From contig WRKR01000021.1 in the NCBI GenBank assembly GCA_009782175.1, positions 10,389-45,394 on the forward strand: a DNA stretch of 35,006 nt. The letters run 5' to 3'. This document shows, piece after piece, positions 24,335-34,990 of this stretch. Position numbers and translations under genes: made by a program. The stretch comes from Cystobacterineae bacterium. Its GTDB lineage: Bacteria > Myxococcota > Myxococcia > Myxococcales > Myxococcaceae. The notes below the pieces were generated by a model, which saw nothing but the letters and a program-made list of their open reading frames with translations, did no database searches and was not told where the DNA came from. Position 1 is the first letter of the stretch. Every line of letters starts with the position of its first letter.

Positions 24335-27300
24335 ATGAGCCGAACATTTTCCGAGACAGAAAGAAACCAGAGGGTTTCTGCGCTTAAAGAGGCGTTAAAG
24401 AGCCGCATTCTCATATTGGATGGGGCGATGGGCACCAACCTGGAGGCATTTTGTCTTTCTGCCGAGGCCTTTGGTGGAGAAAGTTTTGTGGGCTGCAACG
24501 AGCATTTGGTGCGTACATGCCCGAAAGCCGTTCAACAGGTGCACGCGGAATTTTTAAAACAAGGCTGTGACATTATTCAGACGAACAGCTTTGGGGGCAC
24601 GCCTTTGGTGTTGGGGGAATTTGGGTTGGCAAGTGAAGCGGAAGCGCTCAACCGGGAAGCCGCACAACTTGCCCGGGAGGTTGCGGATGCCCATGGTGTG
24701 GAGGGGCGTCTTTGTTGGGTTGCCGGCTCCATGGGGCCGACGACAAAGTCTCTGTCCATTTTAGGCGGCATAAGTTTTGATGAATTGGCGGAGCATTTCG
24801 AAATTCAAGCAAGGGGGTTGATGGAAGGGGGCGCAGACTTTCTGCTTTTGGAGACATGCCAGGACACCTGCAACATAAAGGCGGGGATGCAAGGCATTTG
24901 TCGCGCCTTTGAAAAGCGAGGCCATGTTTTGCCTGTGGCGATTTCGGTGACGGTGGAGCCTTCGGGGACTTTGTTGGCCGGCCAGACGGTGGAAGCATTG
25001 TTTGCGTCCATAGCGCATTGGCCTTTGCTCTATGTGGGCCTCAATTGTGCGACGGGGCCTGCGGCCATGGCTGAGCATTTGAGAAGTTTGGCCTCCATGT
25101 CTCCGTTTCCGACAGCTTGCGTACCCAATGCGGGTTTGCCGGACTCCCATGGCCGTTATTTGGAGACGCCCGAAATGTTGGCAGCAAGCCTTGGAGGTTT
25201 TGCTGAGCGCGGGTGGCTGAATTTGGCAGGAGGGTGTTGCGGGACACGCCCTGAGCACATTGCCAGCATTGCCCAAAGAGTACGAGGGCTCTCTCCTCGA
25301 AGCCCGGGAGAATTTTCGCGCTCCTTGCTTTCGGGGATGGAGGTATTGGATGTGGAAGAGTCCAAGCCCCTTCTCATTGGCGAGCGCAGCAACGTCCATG
25401 GCTCCAGAAAATTTAAGCGGCTGATTTCGGAGGGGCATTGGGAAGAAGCCGCGGAAATTGCCAGAACTCAAGTGCGCAAAGGCGCGCACCTTGTGGACAT
25501 ATGCCTTGCCAACCCAGAGCGAAACGAGTTGGAGGACATGCGGCGGCTTCTTCCTCTGGTGAATAAAAAAATAAAAGCAGGCATTACCATTGACTCGCAG
25601 GTGCCGGAGGTTGTGGAGGCGGCGCTCAAACTGTGCCAGGGCAAGTGCCTCATTAATTCCATCAACCTGGAAGATGGCGAGGCCAAGTTTTTGGCCATAG
25701 CCAACCTGGCCAAAACCTATGGTGCCGCGCTTGTTGTAGGCTGCATTGACGAGACGGGGATGGCTGTTTCGCGCTCCCGCAAGCTGGAAGTTATTGGGCG
25801 CTCAAAGAAGCTGTTGAATGAAGCGTGCGGCATAGAGGACAGAGACATTTTCTTTGACGTGTTGGTATTTCCATGCGCTTCAGGAGATGAGAAATACATA
25901 GGCAGTGCCATAGAGACGGTTGAAGGCATTCGGCTGGCCAAGGAAGCTTTTCCTCGTTGCAAAACCTTGTTGGGCATTTCCAATGTGAGTTTCGGTTTGC
26001 CTCTTGCGGGCCGGGAAGTTTTAAATGCTGTTTTCATGCAGCACTGTGTAGAGGCGGGGTTGGATGCTGCCATTGTGAACACAGAGCAATTGAAGCGTTA
26101 TTCGATGCTTTCTTTAGAAGAGAAGTCGCTTTGCGATGGGCTTTTAAGCGACTCCTCCAAAGAAGCCCTGGATGCTTTCATAAAGTTTTTCAGGGACAAA
26201 CAGCTGGAGCCGAAGCCGGCAGCGCAGAATTTGTCCGCAGATGAGAGGCTAAAACATTGTGTACTTGAGGGGAGCCAGGAAGGGTTGTTTGAGGCCATTG
26301 AAAAAAAGCTGCTTGAGGTGGATCCTTTGCAGATTATCAACGGGCCGTTGATGGGGGCGATGGATGAAGTAGGGCGTTTGTTTGCCCAAAACCGTCTCAT
26401 TGTTGCCGAAGTATTGCAGAGTGCAGAAGTGATGAGGGCAGCGGTTTCCTATTTGCGCCCTAAAATTGAAGGCGAGCAGCCCAAAATGTCTCGAGGGAAA
26501 ATGCTGCTTGCCACCGTCAAAGGGGATGTGCACGACATTGGGAAAAACCTCGTCGAAGTTATTTTTTCAAGCAATGGCATTGAAGTTATTGACTTGGGCA
26601 CGAAGGTGCTTTCGTCCAGCATTGTTGAAAATGCGCATTCACGCTCTCCTGATTTGATTGGGCTGTCTGGTTTGCTTGTCAAAAGTGCGCACCAAATGAA
26701 AGCGACGGCGGAAGACTTGCGGCAAGCGGGGATTTCGGTGCCCGTATTGGTAGGGGGGGCGGCGCTTTCAGAGCGTTTTGTGGTAGAGCAGATTGCTCCG
26801 GCCTATGGTGGAACAGTGGCCTATGCAAAAGACGCCATGCAAGGCCTCAGCATTGCTTTGAAAGTGTTGAGTGGAGGGGCCTTGGAAAAGCAAGTTTTGG
26901 ATGTTGAAGAAGAGGCTTCTGTCAAAGCTGCGGAGCCCAAAGCGCCGGAGAAGACAGCGCCGATGCCTGCTCAAATTTCTGAGTCCATCCCCGTCCTCAT
27001 TCCCGACGCTATTCCAAAGCCGCCGGATTTTGAAAGGCACGTGCTTGAGCACATTCCGGCAGAAGAAATTTTCTCCTGGATAAACCCCGTTGCTTTGTTG
27101 GTGCAACCTTTTGGAATTTCCGCAAAGTCCGCCAGGCTTTTGTTGAGCAAAAAAGCCAATGAGGCGCAGTTGGATTTGCGCTCAAAGGGTGTGTGGGATG
27201 CCATGGAAGAGATGCGTCTTTGGTTTTGTGGGCACTGTCAGCCCAAAGCCATTTTTCAATTTTTCAGAGCGGCCAGGCAGGGGGATGCCGTTGCATTGTT

Positions 27301-27811
27301 TGAGGCTTCGGGAAAAAAGCAGACAGCCCTCTTCTCGTTTCCCCGGAAGGGCCATTGCCTTGCTGACTATGTAGCTCCAGCTGAAGCGGGCCTTCCTCGC
27401 GACAGTCTCCTTCTTTTTGTTGTCACCGTTGGCGACAAAATAAAGCCGATGATGGAGGCACTCAAAAAAGAGGGTGCCTTTCTCAAAATGCATGCGCTTG
27501 GTGCATTGGCGACTTCTGCGGCCGAGGCATGTGCTGAGTGGTTGCACGCAAAAATAAGGGGGCTCTGGGGGTTTCCTGACGAGATAGGGGCAAGTTTGGA
27601 GTGGTGTTTCAAGTCGCGCTATAGAGGAAAGCGTTATTCTTTTGGCTATCCTTCATGTCCTGATTTGGATGAGCAACGCGTCTTGTTTGAGTTGCTGCGC
27701 CCTGAGGACATTGGCGTGCATTTGACAGAAGAATGTATGATGGAGCCTGAGGCTTCTGTGTCAGCGATGGTTTTTCATCATCCAAACGCTCGATATTTTT
27801 CTGTGCTTTAA
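24335..27811 (+). CDS. metH: Cobalamin-dependent methionine synthase
   Basis: The product is 1158 residues from ATG 24335; GTG 24314 would add seven. It methylates homocysteine with methyl-tetrahydrofolate through methylcobalamin. Domains in order are as follows. The homocysteine-binding barrel (about 20-330) has zinc ligands Cys238, Cys301 and Cys302 (GLNCATGP, GGCCGTRP). The pterin-binding barrel (about 350-610) has GERSNVHGSRKF. The cobalamin cap and binding domains (about 640-860) have DVHDIGKN, with His733 the lower cobalt ligand. A Pro-rich linker follows. The AdoMet reactivation domain (about 905-1158) has RGKRYSFGYPSCPD. All parts are present, so the enzyme should be active and self-reactivating. 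Confidence 0.97.
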   Translation: MSRTFSETERNQRVSALKEALKSRILILDGAMGTNLEAFCLSAEAFGGESFVGCNEHLVRTCPKAVQQVHAEFLKQGCDIIQTNSFGGTPLVLGEFGLASEAEALNREAAQLAREVADAHGVEGRLCWVAGSMGPTTKSLSILGGISFDELAEHFEIQARGLMEGGADFLLLETCQDTCNIKAGMQGICRAFEKRGHVLPVAISVTVEPSGTLLAGQTVEALFASIAHWPLLYVGLNCATGPAAMAEHLRSLASMSPFPTACVPNAGLPDSHGRYLETPEMLAASLGGFAERGWLNLAGGCCGTRPEHIASIAQRVRGLSPRSPGEFSRSLLSGMEVLDVEESKPLLIGERSNVHGSRKFKRLISEGHWEEAAEIARTQVRKGAHLVDICLANPERNELEDMRRLLPLVNKKIKAGITIDSQVPEVVEAALKLCQGKCLINSINLEDGEAKFLAIANLAKTYGAALVVGCIDETGMAVSRSRKLEVIGRSKKLLNEACGIEDRDIFFDVLVFPCASGDEKYIGSAIETVEGIRLAKEAFPRCKTLLGISNVSFGLPLAGREVLNAVFMQHCVEAGLDAAIVNTEQLKRYSMLSLEEKSLCDGLLSDSSKEALDAFIKFFRDKQLEPKPAAQNLSADERLKHCVLEGSQEGLFEAIEKKLLEVDPLQIINGPLMGAMDEVGRLFAQNRLIVAEVLQSAEVMRAAVSYLRPKIEGEQPKMSRGKMLLATVKGDVHDIGKNLVEVIFSSNGIEVIDLGTKVLSSSIVENAHSRSPDLIGLSGLLVKSAHQMKATAEDLRQAGISVPVLVGGAALSERFVVEQIAPAYGGTVAYAKDAMQGLSIALKVLSGGALEKQVLDVEEEASVKAAEPKAPEKTAPMPAQISESIPVLIPDAIPKPPDFERHVLEHIPAEEIFSWINPVALLVQPFGISAKSARLLLSKKANEAQLDLRSKGVWDAMEEMRLWFCGHCQPKAIFQFFRAARQGDAVALFEASGKKQTALFSFPRKGHCLADYVAPAEAGLPRDSLLLFVVTVGDKIKPMMEALKKEGAFLKMHALGALATSAAEACAEWLHAKIRGLWGFPDEIGASLEWCFKSRYRGKRYSFGYPSCPDLDEQRVLFELLRPEDIGVHLTEECMMEPEASVSAMVFHHPNARYFSVL

Positions 27812-27901
27812 TAAAATATGTCAGAGTGAGGCCATCCAGAAACATGTGAAGGGCGAAGAGGGCGGTTGGTTTTTCCACAAAATGAGCGCGAGGAAGCAAA
27901 C

Positions 27902-28144
27902 GTGTTGGGAGTTGATATTGTTTCACTCATTATTTTTGTCGCAGCTTATGCGTTTACGAGGATCCGCAGCATACCTTTGAGGTGGAGAGATCTGGTATTT
28001 GGATTGGCGCTTGGAGGCATTGGGGTTTATCGATTCAACGCGCAGACGGGGGATGCAGCTTTTAACCGTGCTATTGCTTTGGTGGCATTGGTGATAGCGG
28101 TGTTTTATGTAGTGAAAGCCATGCGGGGGCAAAGGAGACGCTAA
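27902..28144 (+). CDS. Small membrane protein of unknown function
   Basis: The product is 80 residues from GTG 27902, chosen because GAGGAA lies seven bases upstream. Two or three hydrophobic segments (VSLIIFVAAYAF, LVFGLALGGIGVY, AIALVALVIAVFYVV) alternate with basic stretches, and the end is RGQRRR. I do not recognise the family. It is followed by a strong bidirectional terminator shared with groEL. Confidence 0.6.
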   Translation: MLGVDIVSLIIFVAAYAFTRIRSIPLRWRDLVFGLALGGIGVYRFNAQTGDAAFNRAIALVALVIAVFYVVKAMRGQRRR

Positions 28145-28182
28145 GCCGCTTTCCAGGGGTTTTGGGCAAACTTTGGGCCAAC

Positions 28183-28220
28183 AAAAAAACCTTCCTCAAC
28201 AAAAGTCGAGGAAGGTTTTT
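28183..28220. terminator. Bidirectional rho-independent terminator
   Basis: AACCTTCCTC and GAGGAAGGTT form a perfect ten-base stem with a short loop. A runs lie on the left and T runs on the right, so it works for both strands. It ends the small plus-strand gene and groEL, which converge here. Confidence 0.93.
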
Positions 28221-28237
28221 CGGGGGTGAATGTGTTG

Positions 28238-29896
<1,659 letters not shown>

Positions 29897-29909
29897 TTAG
29901 AAATAAAAG

Positions 29910-30200
29910 TTATTTTTCAATCACACCCAACACATCTTCTTCGCGAAGAATGAGATGATCTTCCCCGTCAATCTTTATCTCCGTGCCGGCATATTTGCTA
30001 AACAGAATGGTGTCGCCGACTTTAACCTCCAAAGGACGGACCTTGCCATCATCCAACAGCTTGCCGTTGCCTACGGCGAGGACATGGCCTTCCAGGGGCT
30101 TTTCTTTGGCCGAATCCGGAATAATAATACCTCCCTTTGTTTTGGTTTCTTCCGCGACCCGTTTGACAATGAGCCGGTCATGCAATGGACGAATTTTCAT
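29910..30200 (-). CDS. groES: Co-chaperonin GroES
   Basis: The product is 96 residues and begins [15 protein letters not shown]. The mobile loop ([18 protein letters not shown]) and [20 protein letters not shown] are intact. GroES caps GroEL. AAGGAGAG precedes the start by about nine bases. Confidence 0.98.
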   Translation of the reverse strand: MKIRPLHDRLIVKRVAEETKTKGGIIIPDSAKEKPLEGHVLAVGNGKLLDDGKVRPLEVKVGDTILFSKYAGTEIKIDGEDHLILREEDVLGVIEK

Positions 30201-30241
30201 CTTCTGCTCTCCTTAGAATAACGATCAAAATAAAATCAGAT

Positions 30242-30311
30242 GCTTGACGCTCAATGTCCACATGGGGCCAAGCGTGCACCCGATATAACCACGCATTGAA
30301 AAGCGTCAAGC
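30242..30311 (-). promoter_or_regulatory. groESL promoter framed by a long inverted repeat
   Basis: On the minus strand TTGACG (30309-30304) and TATATC (30287-30282) are separated by 16 bases, a fair sigma70 promoter. An inverted repeat, GCTTGACGCTCAATG (30242-30256) and CATTGAAAAGCGTCAAGC (30294-30311), encloses the -10 region and early leader. The arms match over 15 bases apart from three extra bases in one. The CIRCE element bound by HrcA is absent. CCCCATGT between the arms resembles a sigma32 -10 box, but no good -35 partner is seen. Confidence 0.55.
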
Positions 30312-30421
30312 TTTAGTCTTAAAAAGAATGCCGACCCTACGAATGTTGGGTTGAATTTTCGAAACAATGTTAGGGAAGGTGAGTGTAGGAAGCTTTATTT
30401 TTTCTGAAGGTGTAAGGCAAG

Positions 30422-30874
30422 GTGGATATTCCTCAAGAACATTCTGCGGGTGGAGTTGTTATTCGTTGGCAAGGGACTCAGGCGCAAGTTGCTGTCATTC
30501 GTCCGGCTTCGAGCAGGGCATTGGCCTTGCCCAAGGGGCACATCAACGCAGGGGAGTCTTGTGAAGCGGCGGCGGTGCGTGAGTTGTGGGAGGAGACGGG
30601 CATCCACGGCAAGCTGGTGGGGAAACTCGGGGATGTTGCCTATCGCTATTCATTCCGTGGGCGGCTCATTTCAAAAGTGGTCAGTTTTTTTCTTTTTCTC
30701 TATGAGGCCGGTGAAATTAATCAGCTGGAGCCTGCCATGCGCAAAGAAGTTACAGAAGCTTTGTGGATGGAGACGCAACGGGCACTGACCGCATTGTCCT
30801 ATCCAGGGGAACGCGACATGCTGGCCAAAGCGGTGAAGCAGGTTGAAAACCTCCCCCCAAAGCCCGGCCCATGA
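30422..30874 (+). CDS. Nudix hydrolase
   Basis: The product is 150 residues from a GTG start. The Nudix box is complete: GHINAGESCEAAAVREL, then WEETGI. It also has the early SAGGVVIRW strand and PASSRALALPKG. Such enzymes cleave nucleoside diphosphates linked to other groups; the family resembles Ap4A or NTP hydrolases, but substrate cannot be read from sequence. It stands alone, convergent with rpoZ. Confidence 0.92.
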   Translation: MDIPQEHSAGGVVIRWQGTQAQVAVIRPASSRALALPKGHINAGESCEAAAVRELWEETGIHGKLVGKLGDVAYRYSFRGRLISKVVSFFLFLYEAGEINQLEPAMRKEVTEALWMETQRALTALSYPGERDMLAKAVKQVENLPPKPGP

Positions 30875-30939
30875 GCCAGCCCATGAGTGTTCAGTCCACT
30901 GTTGGGGCTGTTGTCAGTCAACGGTTAAGGCTTGAGCCC

Positions 30940-31182
30940 CTATTTGGATTCAAGCGGCTCTGCGTCAAATTTTCCGGAAAGCGCGTCGCGCACATCGCGA
31001 TCAAAGCGCACCTGCCCTGTGGCAATTTCGCGCAGCGCTGTCACGGGGAGTTTATTTTTTGAAGCATCAATCAACGGTTTTGCTCCCGAAAGCAATTGTC
31101 GGGTGCGCTTGGCTGCCAACAAAACCAGAGCAAAACGGTTGTCAACAAGGGGGAGACAGTCTTCGACGGTTACGCGTGCCAT
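30940..31182 (-). CDS. rpoZ: DNA-directed RNA polymerase subunit omega
   Basis: The product is 80 residues from the ATG at 31182 ([20 protein letters not shown]). It contains the omega motif [17 protein letters not shown] and [15 protein letters not shown]. Omega assists assembly of the RNA polymerase core and, in some bacteria, ppGpp binding. A start five codons upstream is possible but less likely. Confidence 0.95.
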   Translation of the reverse strand: MARVTVEDCLPLVDNRFALVLLAAKRTRQLLSGAKPLIDASKNKLPVTALREIATGQVRFDRDVRDALSGKFDAEPLESK

Positions 31183-31455
31183 AATGGAAGCCAACAAATA
31201 AAAAACAAAAAAAACAAGAGGACAAGAGACAAAACCCTTATAACGACAACTCCCCCCCGCAGGTCAACTCATTTAAGAGGGTTTGTTTTTTCAGCCTATG
31301 GCGGCACTTATGCTGAGTTTATAGGTGTTGGCGTGCACTCCCCTTAACAAAGCTTTAGCTTTTTTTGCTGCCTCCGGGCTGGCTAGCTCAAAGAGACGAG
31401 GCCTTTGGGCTACTCCTTGGAGAAGGTGCTTTGGGCTGCTAGGGTTTTGCAAGCC
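31183..31455. other. Intergenic region between rpoZ and the synthase-like gene
   Basis: These 270 bases should hold the divergent promoters. AAAGCT-TT-AGCTTTTTTT at about 31349-31366 is a small hairpin with a T run in plus orientation, well away from any upstream plus-strand gene. Nothing else is clear. Confidence 0.4.
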
Positions 31456-32817
31456 ATGCCTACCCTTTTGGAAAAAACGAAAGCTTGGAATGTAAGCCAG
31501 CTGCAAACGGACTCAAAGCCTTTGGAAATTTCTGCTTTCCTCGCCAATGGCCATGTGGAAATGGCCGGGCGGCAATTGTTGGATTGGTGCAGTTTTGACT
31601 TGCTGGGCCTGGCAAGTGACATTCGCGTGAGGGAGGCGGCAAGCTCCGCACTCAAACGTTTGGGGCTTGCGCCCATGGCAGGCTTGCGTTTGCAGACGGA
31701 GTTGGAGCAGCGCATGGCCGCTTTTTTGGGGACGGAGGACGCCCTTTATAGCGCCTTGCCCTCGCCCATTTTTAACTCCCTGCTGGAGTTGGCCAGGGAC
31801 TGCTGGGCAACCGAAGTGGAAGCCTGGCCTTTTTTGTCCTTCCCCCAGCGCTGCCAGGGCAGCTACCTTGAGTTTTTGGAAAACCCTTCGCCGCCGCCCT
31901 CTCTGGTGTTGAGTTGTGGCATTTCCCCTTTCCACGGGCATGTGGCGCCCCTCCCTCAACTCCTTCAAAAACTACGCAGCAACAGGGGAAGCCTCTGTGT
32001 GGACGAAAGCCTCAGCATGGGTATTTTGGGAAGCGACGGCAAAGGCATGGAGCAGCATTTCCACCTGCCCAAAGGGGAAACGTGGAAGGTGTGTGACTTG
32101 GGGCAGGTGCTGGGGGCGCAGGGTTTTGTTTTCGGAGGGCCCCAATCCGTCACCAGCTATTTGAGGAACCACCCTCTGGGTAGGCAACACCGCTGGGGAC
32201 AGGCCCCCAACTTGGGGGCGGCGCTGCGTGCCCTCAGCTTGTTGGAGGCTGAAACGTGGCGGAGGGAGCGCCTCTGGGAGGTTGCCGGGCAACTGCACCA
32301 AAGCCTCAGGGAGTTGGGCTTTGACGTGGGGCCCTCAGCTACACCACTCATTCCCTTGTGGGTGGGGAATGAAATGCGCCTTGAAGCTTTGAGGGAGGCT
32401 TTGCGAAAGTCCGGACTCTGGCTGAGGGAGCATTTATGTGGAAGGCACTCCTATTTTATTTTGTGCCCCAAGGCTACGCACGCTGATGAGGAGTTGAGGA
32501 GGGGCTTGGAGTTGCTTGCCCATGTTGCGCGCCGCAAAGCGTGGAATGAGCCCACCCAGGCTGTTGAGAAAAATTTCCACTTGGCCAATGCTCAACCCTC
32601 TGTTTTGGCTAACCCGGCACTCCCGCATTGGATGCCACACTCACCTCTGCCTCAAACCCAGGCCTCCTGGGAGGCCGCCAAAAAAACCACCCTCAAGCAG
32701 CTTTTCCAACAAGCCAGCACCTCCGAGTTTATGGAGGAGCTTATTTGGCAACTCATTAGCCTCAACAAACCCAGCTTGCGCCAAAAAGCCGCGGACTGGC
32801 TGCTTAAACGCCTCTAA
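31456..32817 (+). CDS. Alpha-oxoamine synthase-like protein without catalytic lysine (serine palmitoyltransferase LCB1-like pseudoenzyme)
   Basis: The product is 453 residues from ATG 31456; TTG starts at 31405 and 31417 are possible. The fold II aminotransferase features of the 2-oxoamine synthase family are recognisable: CSFDLLGLASDIRVREAASS, GTEDALYS, CGISPFHGHVAPLPQLL, DESLSMGILGSDGKG and GFVFGGPQSVTSYLRN. In active members the DE-H-S motif stacks a histidine on PLP and a lysine follows about 32 residues later. Here the histidine is Leu186, and the lysine position is Gln217 (DLGQVLGAQGF). The same two losses mark eukaryotic LCB1/SPTLC1, which has ESLSFGVLG. A 100-residue C-terminal extension is extra. 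No active partner is in this window. Confidence 0.65.
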   Translation: MPTLLEKTKAWNVSQLQTDSKPLEISAFLANGHVEMAGRQLLDWCSFDLLGLASDIRVREAASSALKRLGLAPMAGLRLQTELEQRMAAFLGTEDALYSALPSPIFNSLLELARDCWATEVEAWPFLSFPQRCQGSYLEFLENPSPPPSLVLSCGISPFHGHVAPLPQLLQKLRSNRGSLCVDESLSMGILGSDGKGMEQHFHLPKGETWKVCDLGQVLGAQGFVFGGPQSVTSYLRNHPLGRQHRWGQAPNLGAALRALSLLEAETWRRERLWEVAGQLHQSLRELGFDVGPSATPLIPLWVGNEMRLEALREALRKSGLWLREHLCGRHSYFILCPKATHADEELRRGLELLAHVARRKAWNEPTQAVEKNFHLANAQPSVLANPALPHWMPHSPLPQTQASWEAAKKTTLKQLFQQASTSEFMEELIWQLISLNKPSLRQKAADWLLKRL

Positions 32818-32968
32818 ATTATTTGGGGGCCGCTTCCATGAGGCGCACTCAAGCTTTTCTGCTCCACTCCCCAAGGCCTCACTTTTTTTGTTTGAGAGGA
32901 AACGGAAGAATAAAGGCTTGACTTCATAAAACAAGGCCTCTAGAGACTACGGCTGCGTTGGGCAGAGC

Positions 32969-33040
32969 GGGCGGATAGCTCAGCGGTAGAGCGTCGCCCT
33001 TACAAGGCGAATGTCACAGGTTCAATCCCTGTTCCGCCCA
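32969..33040 (+). tRNA. tRNA-Val (anticodon TAC)
   Basis: The cloverleaf is complete: acceptor GGGCGGA/TCCGCCC, D arm GCTCAGCGGTAGAGC, anticodon arm TCGCC-CTTACAA-GGCGA, and T arm CACAGG-TTCAATC-CCTGT. The discriminator is A, and CCA is not encoded. Confidence 0.97.
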
Positions 33041-33207
33041 TGGTATTGGGTGTTGGGCTGAGGTGAGCAGCATTTAAAGCAGCATTTAAAGCAGTATAGT
33101 GCAGAGCTTGTTAGGCAGAAGGGGTTTGTGGGCAGCATAAGGGCGGTTTCTCGAGGAGCCATAGAGGTGGTTTCAAAGCGCAAGCTCTGTGGGTTGCAGA
33201 TGGTTTT

Positions 33208-33281
<74 letters not shown>

Positions 33282-33335
33282 CTTCTGGGTTGAGTTTTGG
33301 GGGCTCTCACCCCAGGTAGCTTAGGGAGAGAGCAA

Positions 33336-34796
33336 ATGAATTCAAGGAAGTTATGGATGCTGGGGATGTTTCTGGTGCTGGGGATGGCTTGTGAGGATAG
33401 GGATGAGAAAAGAGCGAACCCCCTTCTCAACACGGAGGGGCCGTGCCCCGGCCACGCAGCTCTCAAAGTGGGTCAGCACAAAGACTGCCCCATTCTGGTG
33501 AGCCAAAGCAACATTCTGGCCTTCAACACCTATGCAAACACGGACCTGGGCCGCACAAGGCACTATAGGTTGGTTGAAGACGTTGTTTTGAGCGGTACAA
33601 ACAATTGGGAGGCGATAGGCACATATAGACCCCGTGCCCCATTTATGGGCAGCTTTGATGGGGATGGCCACAGCATCCGCAACCTCAGCATTGAGACGGC
33701 TGACAGCTACCAAGGCATGTTTGGCTATATGGACACAGACGCTGTGGTAGAAAAACTTGCGCTGGAAAACGTCAACCTCACCGGCGACACCTATGTCGGC
33801 GGCCTGGTGGGGAACAACCACGGCACGGTGCAATACAGCTATGCCACGGGCAATGTCAACGGCAGCTCGTTTGTTGGTGGCCTGGTGGGCGCTAACTCTG
33901 GCACGGTAGAGCACAGCCATACCGCAGACAGCGTTATTACCAGCGACACCTATGTCGGCGGCCTGGTGGGGAACAACCACGGCACGGTGCAATACAGCTA
34001 TGCCACGGGCAATATCAACGGCAGCTGGTTTGTTGGTGGCCTGGTGGGCGCTAACTCTGGCACGGTGGAGCACAGCCATACCGCAGGCAGCGTTATTGCC
34101 AGCGGCACCTATGTCGGCGGCCTGGTGGGCTATGGTGGCTATAGCGATAGTATTGTGGCCAACAGCTATTCCGAAAGCAACGTTAACGGCGGCGGCCAGA
34201 ATATAGGCGGCCTGGTGGGCAATAACTCTGGAACGGTGCAAAACAGTTATGCCACGGGCAATGTGAGTGGCCCCTCCTCTGTCGGCGGCCTGGTGGGCAA
34301 TAACTCTGGAACGCTGCAAAACAGCTATGCCACGGGCAATGTGAGTGGCACCCACTCTGTCGGTGGCCTGCTGGGCCATAACTTTGAAGGCATGGTGCAA
34401 AACAGCTATGCCACGGGCAGCGTCACCAGCAGCGACAGCTGTGTCGGCGGCCTGGTGGGCTACAACCACAGTGGCACGGTGCAAAGCAGCATGGCGCTGG
34501 GCCCAAGGGTGAGTGGCACCATCAGCGTTGGGCGTGTGGCGGGAATTAATTTTGGAGGCACGCTGGTTAACAACTTTGCGTTTGCGGGCATGCTCAATGG
34601 AGCGGGCAACACCCAGTGGGACAACACCTACGCGAATGCCGTCAGCGGTGCAGACAGAACTGCCGAGGAGTTGAAAACAAGAGGTGGTTTCCCCTCTGAG
34701 CTCACCTCCCCACTGTGGACATATGAGGAAGGCAGCCTCCCCGGCCTCGGCCACACCGTCCCCATGCCGGATTGGATGGCCAACAGCACACCGTGA
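33336..34796 (+). CDS. GLUG-repeat surface protein with lipoprotein-like signal
   Basis: The product is 486 residues from ATG 33336, with TTAGGGAGAGAG upstream. The signal reads RKLWMLGMFLVLGMAC; Cys19 could be lipid-modified, though the residue at -3 is Gly. After about 120 residues (FMGSFDGDGHSIRNLSIE) come some nine repeats of about 25-27 residues: VGGLVGNNHGTVQYSYATGN, GGLVGANSGTVEHSHTA, GGLVGNNSGTVQNSYATGN. This is the GLUG motif family, which forms right-handed beta-helix-like stacks in bacterial surface and adhesin proteins. Adhesion is inferred from the family. It ends near a conserved tail without a visible anchor. Confidence 0.85.
   Translation: MNSRKLWMLGMFLVLGMACEDRDEKRANPLLNTEGPCPGHAALKVGQHKDCPILVSQSNILAFNTYANTDLGRTRHYRLVEDVVLSGTNNWEAIGTYRPRAPFMGSFDGDGHSIRNLSIETADSYQGMFGYMDTDAVVEKLALENVNLTGDTYVGGLVGNNHGTVQYSYATGNVNGSSFVGGLVGANSGTVEHSHTADSVITSDTYVGGLVGNNHGTVQYSYATGNINGSWFVGGLVGANSGTVEHSHTAGSVIASGTYVGGLVGYGGYSDSIVANSYSESNVNGGGQNIGGLVGNNSGTVQNSYATGNVSGPSSVGGLVGNNSGTLQNSYATGNVSGTHSVGGLLGHNFEGMVQNSYATGSVTSSDSCVGGLVGYNHSGTVQSSMALGPRVSGTISVGRVAGINFGGTLVNNFAFAGMLNGAGNTQWDNTYANAVSGADRTAEELKTRGGFPSELTSPLWTYEEGSLPGLGHTVPMPDWMANSTP
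33786..34103 (+). repeat. 159-bp in-gene tandem duplication
   Basis: The unit 33786-33944 recurs at 33945-34103 with very few differences, and a third, partial unit begins at 34104. Each unit spans 53 codons, two GLUG motifs, so the frame is kept. Confidence 0.85.
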
Positions 34797-34885
34797 GCGA
34801 GAAACGTCTCCCTCACCTTCGCCGCTTCGTTAGAGGTGGTTTTTGGGGGTGTTTTTATTTTTTTCCCTCCGGGGGGGGGGGAGTG

Positions 34886-34939
34886 TCGCCTCCGGCGAAA
34901 GGTTTTTTCGCCCTGCGGGCGCACCTTGCCTTCGGCAAG
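34886..34939. repeat. Cluster of three short hairpins after the GLUG gene
   Basis: TCGCC-TCC-GGCGA (34886-34898), CGCCC-TGC-GGGCG (34909-34921) and CTTGCC-TTC-GGCAAG (34925-34939) lie side by side. The third has a CTTCGG-type loop. A T run at 34944-34948 follows, so one of them could end transcription of the GLUG gene. Confidence 0.6.
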
Positions 34940-34950
34940 TCACTTTTTAG

Positions 34951-34990
34951 AGGCGAGCTAAAGCTCGCCTACACTCCGCTCCATGAATGA
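34951..34990 (-). repeat. Dispersed palindromic repeat, copy 3
   Basis: AGGCGAGCT-AA-AGCTCGCCT (34951-34970) is a perfect 9-bp stem. Read on the minus strand, TCATTCATGGAGC and the following bases match copy 1 at 17077-17116 with about four changes. It is the same family as the copies at 17.1 and 20.0 kb. Confidence 0.8.

Noticed and set aside
30200-30311. CIRCE element for HrcA
   Set aside because: No TTAGCACTC-N9-GAGTGCTAA sequence is present.
33351-34754. Long minus-strand frame (467 codons) opposite the GLUG gene
   Set aside because: Repetitive Ala/His/Val sequence mirrors the GLUG repeats, whereas the plus strand has a signal, ribosome binding site and known motif.
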